Source of the DNA: DATECU01 sp035286745 | GTDB lineage: Bacteria; Acidobacteriota; Vicinamibacteria; Fen-336 | Reading direction: 5' to 3' | Assembly: GCA_035286745.1 (NCBI GenBank) | Contig: DATECU010000098.1 | Location: 1 to 26,571, forward strand | Length of the DNA: 26,571 nt | In this document: one piece after another, positions 7,650 to 15,276 of the stretch | Layout: every line of letters starts with the position of its first letter | Numbering within the stretch: the stretch's first letter is position 1 | Program-made: the position numbers and the translations under genes | The notes under the pieces: generated by a model | The model's input: only the letters and a program-made list of their open reading frames with translations | The model's database searches: none | What the model was told of the DNA's origin: nothing

Positions 7650-7907
7650 ATGGCGGAGCGCGGCCTGTCCGCCGGGATCGATCCCTACGGCCGGCTCCGT
7701 GGCTGGCTGAGCGCCAACGAGTCCCAGGACCGTCTCTTGCTGGTGACGCTTCCGGCCTCCGCGGTGCCCACGCTCTACGCCCGCATCGGCGACCTCCTGG
7801 TCCTGGCCGGAGCCGCCTTCGTCGGCTGGGTGGGGGTGATGGGCCTGCGGGCGCGACCCCAGGAGGTGGGTTCGCCGTTGCCCGGCCCGGCGGCTCTGGT
7901 GCAGTAG
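7650..7907 (+). pseudogene. lnt: 3' remnant of an apolipoprotein N-acyltransferase gene
   Basis: An 85-residue stretch reads ERGLSAGIDPYGRL, then LVTLPASAVPTLYARIGD, then a hydrophobic helix LLVLAGAAFVGWVGVMGLRA. This matches the C-terminal end of Lnt: the last nitrilase-domain strands with the [G/T]xSAxIDPxGR pattern, the PT[LP]YAR.GD[WL] pre-membrane motif, and the last transmembrane helix. The remaining ~400 residues are missing; upstream of 7650 the same frame runs antisense through the epimerase gene. The copy therefore cannot encode an enzyme. It starts only 27 nt from the epimerase start, as if the sugar-nucleotide operon had replaced the rest of the gene. Family call is from recognised C-terminal motifs only. 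Confidence 0.7.
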
Positions 7908-7919
7908 GTCTGCGGGTTG

Positions 7920-7949
7920 GGCGGGTCAGCGAGGATTCGCTGGCCCGCC
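7920..7949. terminator. Strong hairpin downstream of the secreted-protein gene
   Basis: GGCGGGTCAGCG and CGCTGGCCCGCC form a 12-bp stem (one G-T pair) around a 6-nt loop AGGATT. It lies 6 nt beyond the stop of the minus-strand gene ending at 7956 and 12 nt beyond the stop of the plus-strand lnt remnant. No T-tract follows on either strand, so it is terminator-like rather than a textbook intrinsic terminator. Confidence 0.5.
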
Positions 7950-7955
7950 GTCCGA

Positions 7956-8438
7956 CTACTTCTTCGGCGCCACCGCGGTTTCGAAGGTGACGTCGAACTC
8001 CCAGGGCTCGTCGTCGAAGCCCCTCTGCGGCCTCTTGGTGAAGGCCCGGCCCGACACGCTCTTCCCGTCGAGGGCCGTCTTCTCGAAGACGAAGTCGCTG
8101 GAGCCTCCGCCCATCACGTTCTTGAAGGCGCCGTGCTGAGGTCTGACCGAGGTGATCTGGCCCTCGGAGCTGATGGTGAGCCGCAGGTACTGGGGCACCT
8201 TCTCGCGGAGGGCGAACATGTCGCGCGCCGACGCCTCCGGGATGGCGACGTTCGACAGGATCACCACCACGTCGGCTCCTCCGGTGTCGGAGGTGCCGGC
8301 TTCGGCGTAGGCGTAAACGTTCGACAGGGCCAGCTTCTGGCCCTTGACGGTGAGGGCGCCCTTGGCGGTGTTGGCGGCGGCGGCGGATCCGGCGAGGCCC
8401 AAAAGGGCCAGCACCAGGGCGGGACGGTCGATCCTCAT
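7956..8438 (-). CDS. Small secreted/periplasmic protein of unknown function
   Basis: 160 residues from ATG 8438, chosen because a near-perfect ribosome-binding site AAGGAGGAGAG sits just upstream and a signal peptide starts right there (MRID, hydrophobic ALVLALLGLAGSAAA, cleavage probably after about residue 21). An in-frame extension to 8636 lacks these properties. The mature part begins with a short beta-rich segment (GALTVKGQKLALSNVYAYAE). It then carries DVVVILSNVAIPEASARDMF and ends with a probable beta-sandwich strand pattern (WEFDVTFETAV). I do not recognise a named family, catalytic residues or lipobox. It faces away from the lipid-export operon across a 327-nt intergenic region. Confidence 0.75.
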   Translation of the reverse strand: MRIDRPALVLALLGLAGSAAAANTAKGALTVKGQKLALSNVYAYAEAGTSDTGGADVVVILSNVAIPEASARDMFALREKVPQYLRLTISSEGQITSVRPQHGAFKNVMGGGSSDFVFEKTALDGKSVSGRAFTKRPQRGFDDEPWEFDVTFETAVAPKK

Positions 8439-8765
8439 TCCTGCTCTCCTCCTTGAATGGTGCGAGAACGCGCGCCGCTCGGTGGCACCCTCACCGCCGG
8501 CCGGAAACCCGAGGTGGGTTCCCTTCTCAGTGTATCCCTGCTCCAGGGGTCCATACGCGGCGCCCGAAGCGAATTCGGTCGCCGCTACGAGGCGGGGGGC
8601 TCCCACCCCCCCCGAGCCCCCGGACCCGAAACGCAAGGGCTTCGGTCGCTACGTGTAGAGGCCCTCGCGGTGAGGCTCAGGCCGCTTCTGGGTCCCGCAC
8701 CTAGCGTATAAGGCCGCTTGTCCGCCGGCTCGCTCTGCAGCGACCCCTCTGCTATCGTCGGAGCG
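8439..8765. other. Intergenic region between divergent genes
   Basis: 327 nt without a convincing gene. It contains the Shine-Dalgarno of the secreted-protein gene at its left end and a homopolymer-rich tract of G and C runs at about 8592-8624. A possible -10 element TATAAG lies at 8707-8712, 54 nt before the lipocalin-like gene start, with no convincing -35. The promoters of both divergent units presumably lie here. Confidence 0.4.
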
Positions 8766-9905
8766 ATGGTCTCATCTCGCCGGCTCCTCTGGGCGGCCCC
8801 GCTCCTCTTCGCCTGGCTCGGTCCGCCGAGCGCCACGGCCGGCCCCGCCGACCGGCCAGCCCTCCGCTTCGAGGGCGGGACCGGCCCCGAGGTGCCGCTT
8901 GCCCCCGACCAGTACCGGCCGCGCTTCGATCCCGGGGGTCAGGCCTGGGAGTCCTGGGAGTACGCCTTCCGCTTCCCGAACGGCTACACGCTGCTCGCCC
9001 AGTTCCAGATCTCCAACCTGGGCCTGGGCAGCCACCGCGGCCTGGTGGTGGGGATCATCCTGGGCCCCGACGGCCGCAGCACGTTGATCAAGAACGGCCG
9101 GGCGCGGGACTCCTGGACCTACGAAGCCCCGGGCCAGGGCTGCACGCTCAAGATCGCCAAGCACGTGCTGAGCCTGGAGCCGCCCCGGCATCGGCTGCAC
9201 GTCCAGAACAGCCAGGGAGAGTTCACGGTGGAGGCGGAGAGCCTAACGCCATCCCTGCGCGCCGGCCGCATCCGCCTGGACGCCAGCCGGTTCTACGACC
9301 TCACCGTTCTGGCGCCTCGCCTGAAGGCTCGGGGCAGCGCCCGGTTTCCCGGGGGGCCCCTCTTGGACCTGGGAGAGGGCGTGGGGGTGGCCCTGCGCTC
9401 CTACTCCAACCTCGCCGACTACCAGCAAGCGGCCAGCGTCTTCCGTTTCCACAGCTTCGATCCCGGCGTGCAGCTCTCGCTGGCGGAGATCACCACCACG
9501 GCCAAGCACGGCTCCGAACGCCTGGGCTTCCTCTGGATGGTGCGGGGCTCCCGGGTGGTCTTCCGGAGCTACGATGTCGACCGGCGCTTCACCCTGACCC
9601 GCCGTGACGCCGCCGGTCCCGGCTATCCGGTGCCACAGGCCCTGACGTTGGGCGCTGGAAGGCCGGATCCCGCGGTGTCGGGGCAGGCCAAGCTGGAGCT
9701 GCGGCGGCGCGACGACTTGCTCGGCTGGCTCGACTCCGCGCTGGTGCGGTTCGTCGTCCGCCAGTTCTCCCACCCCGTTCAGTACGTCTTCGACGCCGAG
9801 TACGCCTTCGACGTCGAGACTGGAGGCGTCCGCGAGAAGCTGACCGGCAGAGCGCTGGCGCTTTGCTCCATCCTGAACCACCCCCGGAAGGATCGCCCCT
9901 GGTGA
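8766..9905 (+). CDS. Secreted Svf1/AttH/CrtC-like lipocalin-type protein
   Basis: 379 residues from ATG 8766 (MVSSRRLLWAAPLLF...); the in-frame start at 8718 would put 16 polar residues ahead of a good signal peptide, whose cleavage is probable near residue 25. The mature chain is beta-rich. It carries the WESWEYAFRFPNGYTLLAQFQISNL-like pattern of the Svf1/AttH/hydroxyneurosporene-hydratase superfamily, with paired lipocalin-like domains (about residues 30-210 and 210-375). Yeast Svf1 binds lipids and CrtC acts on carotenoids, so a hydrophobic ligand is expected. It probably heads the operon with the TolC-like, MlaC-like and MMPL genes (41-nt gap), which favours a periplasmic lipid chaperone or lipid-modifying role. 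Superfamily call is from fold-level pattern only. Confidence 0.7.
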   Translation: MVSSRRLLWAAPLLFAWLGPPSATAGPADRPALRFEGGTGPEVPLAPDQYRPRFDPGGQAWESWEYAFRFPNGYTLLAQFQISNLGLGSHRGLVVGIILGPDGRSTLIKNGRARDSWTYEAPGQGCTLKIAKHVLSLEPPRHRLHVQNSQGEFTVEAESLTPSLRAGRIRLDASRFYDLTVLAPRLKARGSARFPGGPLLDLGEGVGVALRSYSNLADYQQAASVFRFHSFDPGVQLSLAEITTTAKHGSERLGFLWMVRGSRVVFRSYDVDRRFTLTRRDAAGPGYPVPQALTLGAGRPDPAVSGQAKLELRRRDDLLGWLDSALVRFVVRQFSHPVQYVFDAEYAFDVETGGVREKLTGRALALCSILNHPRKDRPW

Positions 9906-9946
9906 AGGCGTGCTAGCATCGCAGGCGATGGCGACGGTCTCCCGCA

Positions 9947-11323
9947 ATGCCCTCGGCGTCGATGGCTGATCTCCCCCCACCGCCGACCGGGTCCAAGATC
10001 GGCTGGCTGCTGGCGCTGGCGGCGGCCCTTTGGGCTCACCCCTTGACGGCGCAGGAGCCGGCACGCGTCGACCTGCGCGAGCTGCTACGCCGGGCCGAGG
10101 TCCATCATCCCGAGGTGGCGGTGGCACGCGCCGAACGCGACTCGGCTCGGGCCGGCGAGGACCTGGCTCGCTGGACGCGCCTCTCACCGCGGCTTGCCAG
10201 TACCTCGGTCTTCGGCCTGGTGCCGGGCGCCCGCGGCGACATCTTCGATTCCCCGGACACCGCCCGGGATCTGAACGACCTGGGTCCCTTCTGGCGCACC
10301 CGCCTGGACCTCGGCCTTCCGCTGTACACGTTCGGCGCGCTGGGGGCGAGCCAGCGGGCGGCCCACGCCCTCGTCGGTTCCCGGGAGGCCCGGACCGAGG
10401 CCAAGCTGAACGCCGCCCGCCTGCAGGCGGCGCGAGCCTACTTCGGGCACCTGCTGGCACAAGACCAGCTCAGCCTGCTGGCCGAGGTCCGGGCCCACCT
10501 GGAGAGACTCCTCGACAGCCTGGACCGGAGCGAGGAACAGGACCCGCTCGACGTCTACAAGGCGCGCGGCTACGGCTTCGAGCTGGACCGGCTGGAGAGC
10601 GAGGTCAGGCGCGCCCAACGGCTGGCCGCGGCCGGTCTGCGCGAGCTGGCCGGGGAGGCGGCGCAGCCGGTGGCGGACCACCTGCCCAGCCTGGCGGCCG
10701 AGCTGCCCGACCTGGAGCCGGCTCTCCGTGAGGCGATGGCCAGCCAGCCCGAGCTCAGGGAAGCCGAGCTGGCGGCCGAGGCCCGGGCGCTGCTGGCGGA
10801 GGCGGCTCGCAAGGAGCGCCTGCCGGCGCTAGGCGTGGAGGGCCGCTTCGAGTACAGCGAGGCCCCGGGCCGGGCTCGCCAGAGCAACCCCTTCGCCTAC
10901 GATCCCTTCAACGCCCGCTCCCTGACCGCGGCTCTGGGCCTGCGCCTGGATCTGAACTTCAAGCAGACCGGCGCCAGAGCCCGGCGCGAGGCAGCCGAGG
11001 CCGAGGTGCAGAGAGCGAAGGCGCAGGCGGCCAGGGTCCGACTGCGCCTGGAGCTCAGCGATCTGCACGCGGGGCTCCGGGAGGCCCAGGGAATCGCGGA
11101 GGCCGGCCGCCGGGCCTTCTCGACCGCCGCCAACTGGCTTCGCCTAGCTGAAGAGAATCACGGCCTGGACGCCGCCTCCACCAAGGATGTGATCGAGGCC
11201 TACGCCGCCTACGTCCAATCCCGGGCCGCCCATCTCAAGGCCACCCACGACCTGGACTTGGCGGTGATCGCCTGGCGGCTGGCTTGCGGCCGGCCGCCCC
11301 TGGAAGAAGGAGAGAGCCCTTGA
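9947..11323 (+). CDS. TolC-family outer-membrane efflux protein
   Basis: 458 residues from ATG 9947, with ATG 9962 (MADLPPPP) the alternative; neither has a clear ribosome-binding site. An N-terminal hydrophobic segment WLLALAAALWAHPLTAQ is a signal peptide. The mature protein shows two repeats of the outer-membrane-factor pattern: LRELLRRAEVHHPEVAVARAE near the N-terminus and LREAMASQPELREAELAAEA mid-chain. Each is followed by long Ala/Arg/Glu-rich amphipathic helices and short beta-barrel segments (LDLGLPLYTFG and ALGLRLDLNF). Such proteins form trimeric exit ducts paired with inner-membrane pumps. The downstream MMPL transporter is the probable partner; no membrane-fusion protein gene is seen. 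Its stop TGA overlaps the TTG start of the next gene. Confidence 0.88.
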   Translation: MPSASMADLPPPPTGSKIGWLLALAAALWAHPLTAQEPARVDLRELLRRAEVHHPEVAVARAERDSARAGEDLARWTRLSPRLASTSVFGLVPGARGDIFDSPDTARDLNDLGPFWRTRLDLGLPLYTFGALGASQRAAHALVGSREARTEAKLNAARLQAARAYFGHLLAQDQLSLLAEVRAHLERLLDSLDRSEEQDPLDVYKARGYGFELDRLESEVRRAQRLAAAGLRELAGEAAQPVADHLPSLAAELPDLEPALREAMASQPELREAELAAEARALLAEAARKERLPALGVEGRFEYSEAPGRARQSNPFAYDPFNARSLTAALGLRLDLNFKQTGARARREAAEAEVQRAKAQAARVRLRLELSDLHAGLREAQGIAEAGRRAFSTAANWLRLAEENHGLDAASTKDVIEAYAAYVQSRAAHLKATHDLDLAVIAWRLACGRPPLEEGESP

Positions 11324-11907
11324 GCCGTGGTTTCCTGATGCTGTCGCTCTTGTCGCTGCTCGGCCGCCCGCTGGCTGCGGGTCCGCTGGTGGAGGCGCTG
11401 AAGGCGCGCCAAAGCAAGCTGGACGCCATCCTGGCCCGCCATCCCGGCGAGCTGCCTCCGGCCGAGAAGGACAAGCTGGGTCGCATCCTGACCGAGACCC
11501 TGGACTTCCGGGAGATGGGGAAGGCCGCCCTGGGCGCCGAGTGGGACCGGCGCAGCGACGCCGAACGGACCCACTACCTGAAGGCGTTCGAGGACCTGCT
11601 GCGGGCCAGCCTGCTGCGCAAGCCCGACATCTACCGCGTCAACGACGTGCAGTACGGACCGGAGAAGCTGGAAGCCGGCGCCGGGCGGGTGTTGACCACG
11701 GTAAGGTCCAAGGACGCCACCACCGAAGTGGAGTACGAGTTCCTGGGCTCCGCGGGTCAGTGGCGGATCGTGGACTACAAGCTCGATGGCGTGTCTACGG
11801 TCCGCAACTACCGCTCCCAGTTCGCCAAGATCCTGGCCAAGAGCGGCTGGGCGGGCCTGCTCGATCGCCTCCGGAAGCGGGCTTCCGAGATCGCTGCCGA
11901 GACGTAG
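11320..11907 (+). CDS. MlaC/Ttg2D-like periplasmic lipid-binding protein
   Basis: 195 residues if started at TTG 11320, which overlaps the TolC gene stop as TTGA and is preceded by AAGGAGAGAG at optimal spacing; ATG 11338 is the alternative. An N-terminal hydrophobic stretch MLSLLSLLGRPLAAG forms a signal peptide. The mature part shows LTETLDFREMGKAALGAEWDRR, the DAERTHYLKAFEDLL segment and WRIVDYKLDGVSTVRNYRSQF, all strongly typical of the MlaC/Tgt2 family. Members carry phospholipids, or in hopanoid clusters (HpnM) probably hopanoids, across the periplasm. Lying between a TolC-like gene and an MMPL transporter, it likely shuttles lipid delivered by, or destined for, the transporter. Confidence 0.88.
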   Translation: MSRGFLMLSLLSLLGRPLAAGPLVEALKARQSKLDAILARHPGELPPAEKDKLGRILTETLDFREMGKAALGAEWDRRSDAERTHYLKAFEDLLRASLLRKPDIYRVNDVQYGPEKLEAGAGRVLTTVRSKDATTEVEYEFLGSAGQWRIVDYKLDGVSTVRNYRSQFAKILAKSGWAGLLDRLRKRASEIAAET

Positions 11908-11931
11908 CCTCTCTCGCTCCCGAGGAACCGC

Positions 11932-14310
11932 TTGTTCGCCCAACTGATCCGTCCCCTCTGCCGCATCTGGCTCCGTCGCCCTGGCCTGCTCATCCTGCTC
12001 ACCCTGCTCGCCAGCATTCCCGCCGGCTTGCAGGTGCGGAAGATCCGCCTGGACACCGATCTGTCGCGGCTCTTGCCCACCAGCAGCCGCGCCGTTCTGA
12101 GCGGCCGCGAGCTAGAGAAGGTGGTGGGCGGCGACGGCGGCTACTTCAGCGTGATCTTCGAGGGTAGCGACCGCGCGGCTCTGGACCGGGCCGTCGACCG
12201 CATGGCGCAGGCGGCGGCGGCGTTGCCTAACGTCCAGAGCGTGGAGTCGAGAAGCCCGGTGGAGTTCATCCGCCACTACCGGTACCTGCTGGTTCCCTCG
12301 CGCACCCTGGCCGAGGTGTCGAGGCTGGTGGATCGCCTGGAGGCGGAGGTCAACCCGCTGCTGGTCGATCTCGAAGCGGAAGGGCCAGGGGGCGAGGAGA
12401 AGCCGAAGCCGGACAGCTCGGATCTGGAGAGCAAGATCGAGCGCTATCTGGACCTGCCCGAGCGCTCAGTGAGCCCCGATGGCCGACTGATGGGTCTCAT
12501 CATCCGGCCCCAGAAGGGCATCACCAGCCTGGGCGCCACCCGCCAGCTGTTCCGCCGTATGACGCAACTGGCGGAAGAGGCTGCGGGCGCGCAGGGGGTG
12601 ACGGCGTGGGTGAGCGGCTCCAACCGCAACAAGGTCGACATCTACGATCAGATCCGTCAGGATCTGAATCGCTCGGGGACCCTGGCCGGCCTGGGCATCC
12701 TGCTGGTGCTGATGGTCGCCTACCGTTCGGTGCGCATCCTGCCGGTGGTGCTCCTTCCCATCGGCCTGGGCCTGCTCTGGTCCTACGCTCTGGTCCCGGT
12801 CCTGGTCGGCGACCTCAACACCATCACCTCCTTCTTGCTCATGGTGCTGTTCGGGACCGGCGTCGAGTTCGCGGTGCACCTGGTGATGCGCTTCCAGGCG
12901 GAGCTTGGGGAACGCGGCCTCGAGGATGCGCTCTTCGAGACCTTCAGGTCCACCGGGCGCTCCATCGTGACCTCGGGCCTGGCCACCACCTTCGGCATGG
13001 CGGTGCTGATCTTCTCGCGCTTCCGCGGCTTCTCCGAGTTTGGGATCATCGCCGCCACCGCCATCGTGGCCATTTTCGGCTCCATGTTCGTGGCCTTGCC
13101 GCCGCTCCTGGTCCTGGGCGCTCGCTTCAAGCTGGTGCAGCCGCGAGCCGAGGGATCGGGGCGGCTCTCCTTCGTGCCGCCGGCGTGGGTCACCGCCGGC
13201 GTGTTCGCGGTGGCGGTCCTGGCGGCGGCGGTAGCGCTTCTTCGGTTAGGCTTCGACTACGACTTCACCCGCTTGCAGCCGGAGATCCCGGCCGCCGAGG
13301 CGGCCAAGAGCCGGCACCGCGCCGTGTATCCCGGCTTCACCGTCCCCGGCGCCTTCTACGTGGCCCGCGATCTCCCGGCCCTGGACGCGGCCCTGGAGGT
13401 CTTGGACAAGCGGCGGCAGGAGCTGGGAGAGGGCGGCATCCTGGGCACCGCCAGCAGCGTCCGCGACTTCGCCCCCAGTCCTGGCGAGTTCCGCGAACGA
13501 GTGCGCCTGCTTGGTGAGCTTCGAGAGCGGCTGTCGGCGGCCTGGACCCGGAAGGTCAAGGACGAGAAGAAGCGACGCTGGATTCGAGACCTGGCCGACT
13601 TCGAGCCCCCGCCGGCGGCCCCCACGGTAGACGAACTGCCCCCCGAGATCCGGGGGCGCTTCGTGGCCCGCGACGGGTCGGGGGAGTGGCTGATCGCGTT
13701 GGACGTTATCGGTCGGTCCCGCGATGGCCGCACGGCCATGGCTTTCACGCGCGAGGTCTACGGGCTTCCCATGCCCGCCGGGGTTCGCGGGCCCACCGGG
13801 GACAAGCCGGTGCTGGCCGAGATCCTGTGGCTGGTCACCGAGGAGGGGCCCTGGCTGGTGGGCCTCGCCCTGCTCGGCATCGTGGTGCTGGTGTTCCTCG
13901 ATCGCAAGTCGTTAGTGCAGACGGTCTGGGTCCTGGTGCCGCTGCTGGCCGGGTTGGTCTTGAGCTTGGGCCTGCTCGCCCTCATCGGCGGCAAGCTCAA
14001 CTTCTTCAACATCGTGGTGCTGCCCAACCTGATCGGCAACGCGGTAGACAACGGCGTCCACTATGTCCGCCGCTGGCTGGAGATGGGCCGGGACATTGCG
14101 GCCGTCCAGGGCGAGCTGGCGGAGGCCCTCTCCGCCTCGGCGCTCACCACCATCATGGGTTATGCGGGACTGCTGGCCGCCCACCACGCCGGCTTGCGCT
14201 CCATCGGGGCGCTGGCGGTCCTGGGCCTGGGCTGTTGCTGGTTCACCGGGGTGGTGCTGATGCCGGGGCTGCTCGCGATCCTGGGGGGGCGAAGCAGCCG
14301 GCGGACCTAA
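11932..14310 (+). CDS. MMPL/RND-superfamily lipid transporter (HpnN-like)
   Basis: 792 residues from TTG 11932, with GAGGA upstream. The layout is a duplicated RND/MMPL fold: an N-terminal helix (LLILLTLLASIPAGLQ), periplasmic domain 1 (about residues 40-235), a five- to six-helix bundle (about 240-400) containing TSFLLMVLFGTGVEFAVHLV, a further helix, periplasmic domain 2 (about 440-625) and a second helix bundle (640-785) with FFNIVVLPNLIGNAVDNGVHYV. The repeated GTGVEFAVH and GNAVDNGVH segments are the usual transmembrane proton-relay region. The size and adjacency to a MlaC-like gene resemble HpnN, the hopanoid exporter. No hopanoid synthesis gene is in the window, so the cargo may be another lipid, possibly one made by the downstream CDP-alcohol transferases. 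Confidence 0.85.
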   Translation: MFAQLIRPLCRIWLRRPGLLILLTLLASIPAGLQVRKIRLDTDLSRLLPTSSRAVLSGRELEKVVGGDGGYFSVIFEGSDRAALDRAVDRMAQAAAALPNVQSVESRSPVEFIRHYRYLLVPSRTLAEVSRLVDRLEAEVNPLLVDLEAEGPGGEEKPKPDSSDLESKIERYLDLPERSVSPDGRLMGLIIRPQKGITSLGATRQLFRRMTQLAEEAAGAQGVTAWVSGSNRNKVDIYDQIRQDLNRSGTLAGLGILLVLMVAYRSVRILPVVLLPIGLGLLWSYALVPVLVGDLNTITSFLLMVLFGTGVEFAVHLVMRFQAELGERGLEDALFETFRSTGRSIVTSGLATTFGMAVLIFSRFRGFSEFGIIAATAIVAIFGSMFVALPPLLVLGARFKLVQPRAEGSGRLSFVPPAWVTAGVFAVAVLAAAVALLRLGFDYDFTRLQPEIPAAEAAKSRHRAVYPGFTVPGAFYVARDLPALDAALEVLDKRRQELGEGGILGTASSVRDFAPSPGEFRERVRLLGELRERLSAAWTRKVKDEKKRRWIRDLADFEPPPAAPTVDELPPEIRGRFVARDGSGEWLIALDVIGRSRDGRTAMAFTREVYGLPMPAGVRGPTGDKPVLAEILWLVTEEGPWLVGLALLGIVVLVFLDRKSLVQTVWVLVPLLAGLVLSLGLLALIGGKLNFFNIVVLPNLIGNAVDNGVHYVRRWLEMGRDIAAVQGELAEALSASALTTIMGYAGLLAAHHAGLRSIGALAVLGLGCCWFTGVVLMPGLLAILGGRSSRRT

Positions 14311-14322
14311 CCTAAGGCCGGT

Positions 14323-15273
14323 TCAGAGGGTCGCCAGTAACCGCCGGTCCGCCTTGCCCTGGGCCAGGATCAGTGCCAGCAGGGGCAAGTTGAGCAGCAG
14401 GTCGTAGATGAAGTAGCTGGCCATGCCCAGGTGCTGGAGCGGCCCCGTGGGGAAGAGCAGGAAGAGGAAGGAAGCGATCACGATCCCCAGCTTGTGGGAG
14501 TTGGAGGCCATGAGCGCCCAGCGGCTCACCAGCGATTGGTTGAGTTCGCGATAGGCGGCGGCAAAGGCCGCGCCTGACACAGAACGCTCACGGAGCGCTC
14601 TTGCGTAGGCTCGTTCGAGCTGGTCCGAGGAGCGCAGGAAGAAGCGCTGCTTGCGGCTGTAGTCGTAGTGGACCCAGGCCATGGCTCGGCGCAGCAGTGG
14701 GGCCCGCTCCGCCCTGAGCTCGGCGAGCCGTTCGCGCAGGCCTTCCGGGCGCTCCCGCTCAGCTTCGGTGCTCCCGTAGCAGTAGTGGACGAAGAGCTGG
14801 CGCTCGAACTCCACCAGGGCGCTCTGCAGGGAGTGGGAGTAGCCGGCGGCAGCCGCCAGCAGCAGGCCCAGGACCGGATGACCACCCCGGGACATGAAGG
14901 CCAGCCAGATGGCCAGGTACAGCAGGATGAAGGACAAGTTGTCGCAGATGCCGTCCAGCAAACGGCCGAAGTCTGAGGTCCGCCCGGTGGCGCGCGCCAG
15001 TTGGCCGTCGGCGCTGTCCAGGGCCGACATCAAGAGCATGAGGGCGAGCCCGCCCCAGGCGCCGATCGAGTCGTGGCGGTAGTAGAAGAGGGCGGCTCCG
15101 CCGGCGGCCACCACGGAAGCCACGGACACCTGGTCGGGGGTGATGGCGGTCCCCCGGAGCAGTCGCATCAGGACATAGCCCAGAGGCCGGATCAGGTAGG
15201 TGTCGAGCGTCTCCTCGATCTCCCGGGGCTTGTTGACGCGGGCGAAGTCGGTGCTCAGGGTCTGGGAGTCCAA
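14323..15273 (-). CDS. CDP-alcohol phosphatidyltransferase-family membrane enzyme
   Basis: 316 residues from ATG 15273, only 3 nt after the stop of the upstream gene. The full CDP-alcohol phosphotransferase signature DG-x2-AR-x8-G-x3-D-x3-D is present, with Asp89, Gly90, Ala93, Arg94, Gly103, Asp107 and Asp111 (SADGQLARATGR then GRLLDGICD). Hydrophobic helices flank it. Between the early and late helices is an unusually long, charged, helical insert (about residues 165-260, rich in Arg and Glu) not found in the smallest family members. Enzymes of this family displace CMP from a CDP-alcohol (inositol, glycerol, choline, archaetidyl) with an acceptor alcohol. The substrate is not readable from sequence. 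It is co-oriented with a second family member and convergent with the MMPL gene (12-nt gap). Confidence 0.88.
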   Translation of the reverse strand: MDSQTLSTDFARVNKPREIEETLDTYLIRPLGYVLMRLLRGTAITPDQVSVASVVAAGGAALFYYRHDSIGAWGGLALMLLMSALDSADGQLARATGRTSDFGRLLDGICDNLSFILLYLAIWLAFMSRGGHPVLGLLLAAAAGYSHSLQSALVEFERQLFVHYCYGSTEAERERPEGLRERLAELRAERAPLLRRAMAWVHYDYSRKQRFFLRSSDQLERAYARALRERSVSGAAFAAAYRELNQSLVSRWALMASNSHKLGIVIASFLFLLFPTGPLQHLGMASYFIYDLLLNLPLLALILAQGKADRRLLATL

Positions 15274-15276
15274 GGG

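Noticed and set aside
6702..7907. Plus-strand 401-residue open frame
   Set aside because: All but the last ~85 codons are antisense to the epimerase gene and look like a shadow; only the tail (lnt remnant) is protein-like.
9243..10460. Minus-strand 405-residue frame antisense to the lipocalin-like and TolC genes
   Set aside because: Repetitive Arg/Pro/Gly composition and it spans two good genes and their intergenic gap.
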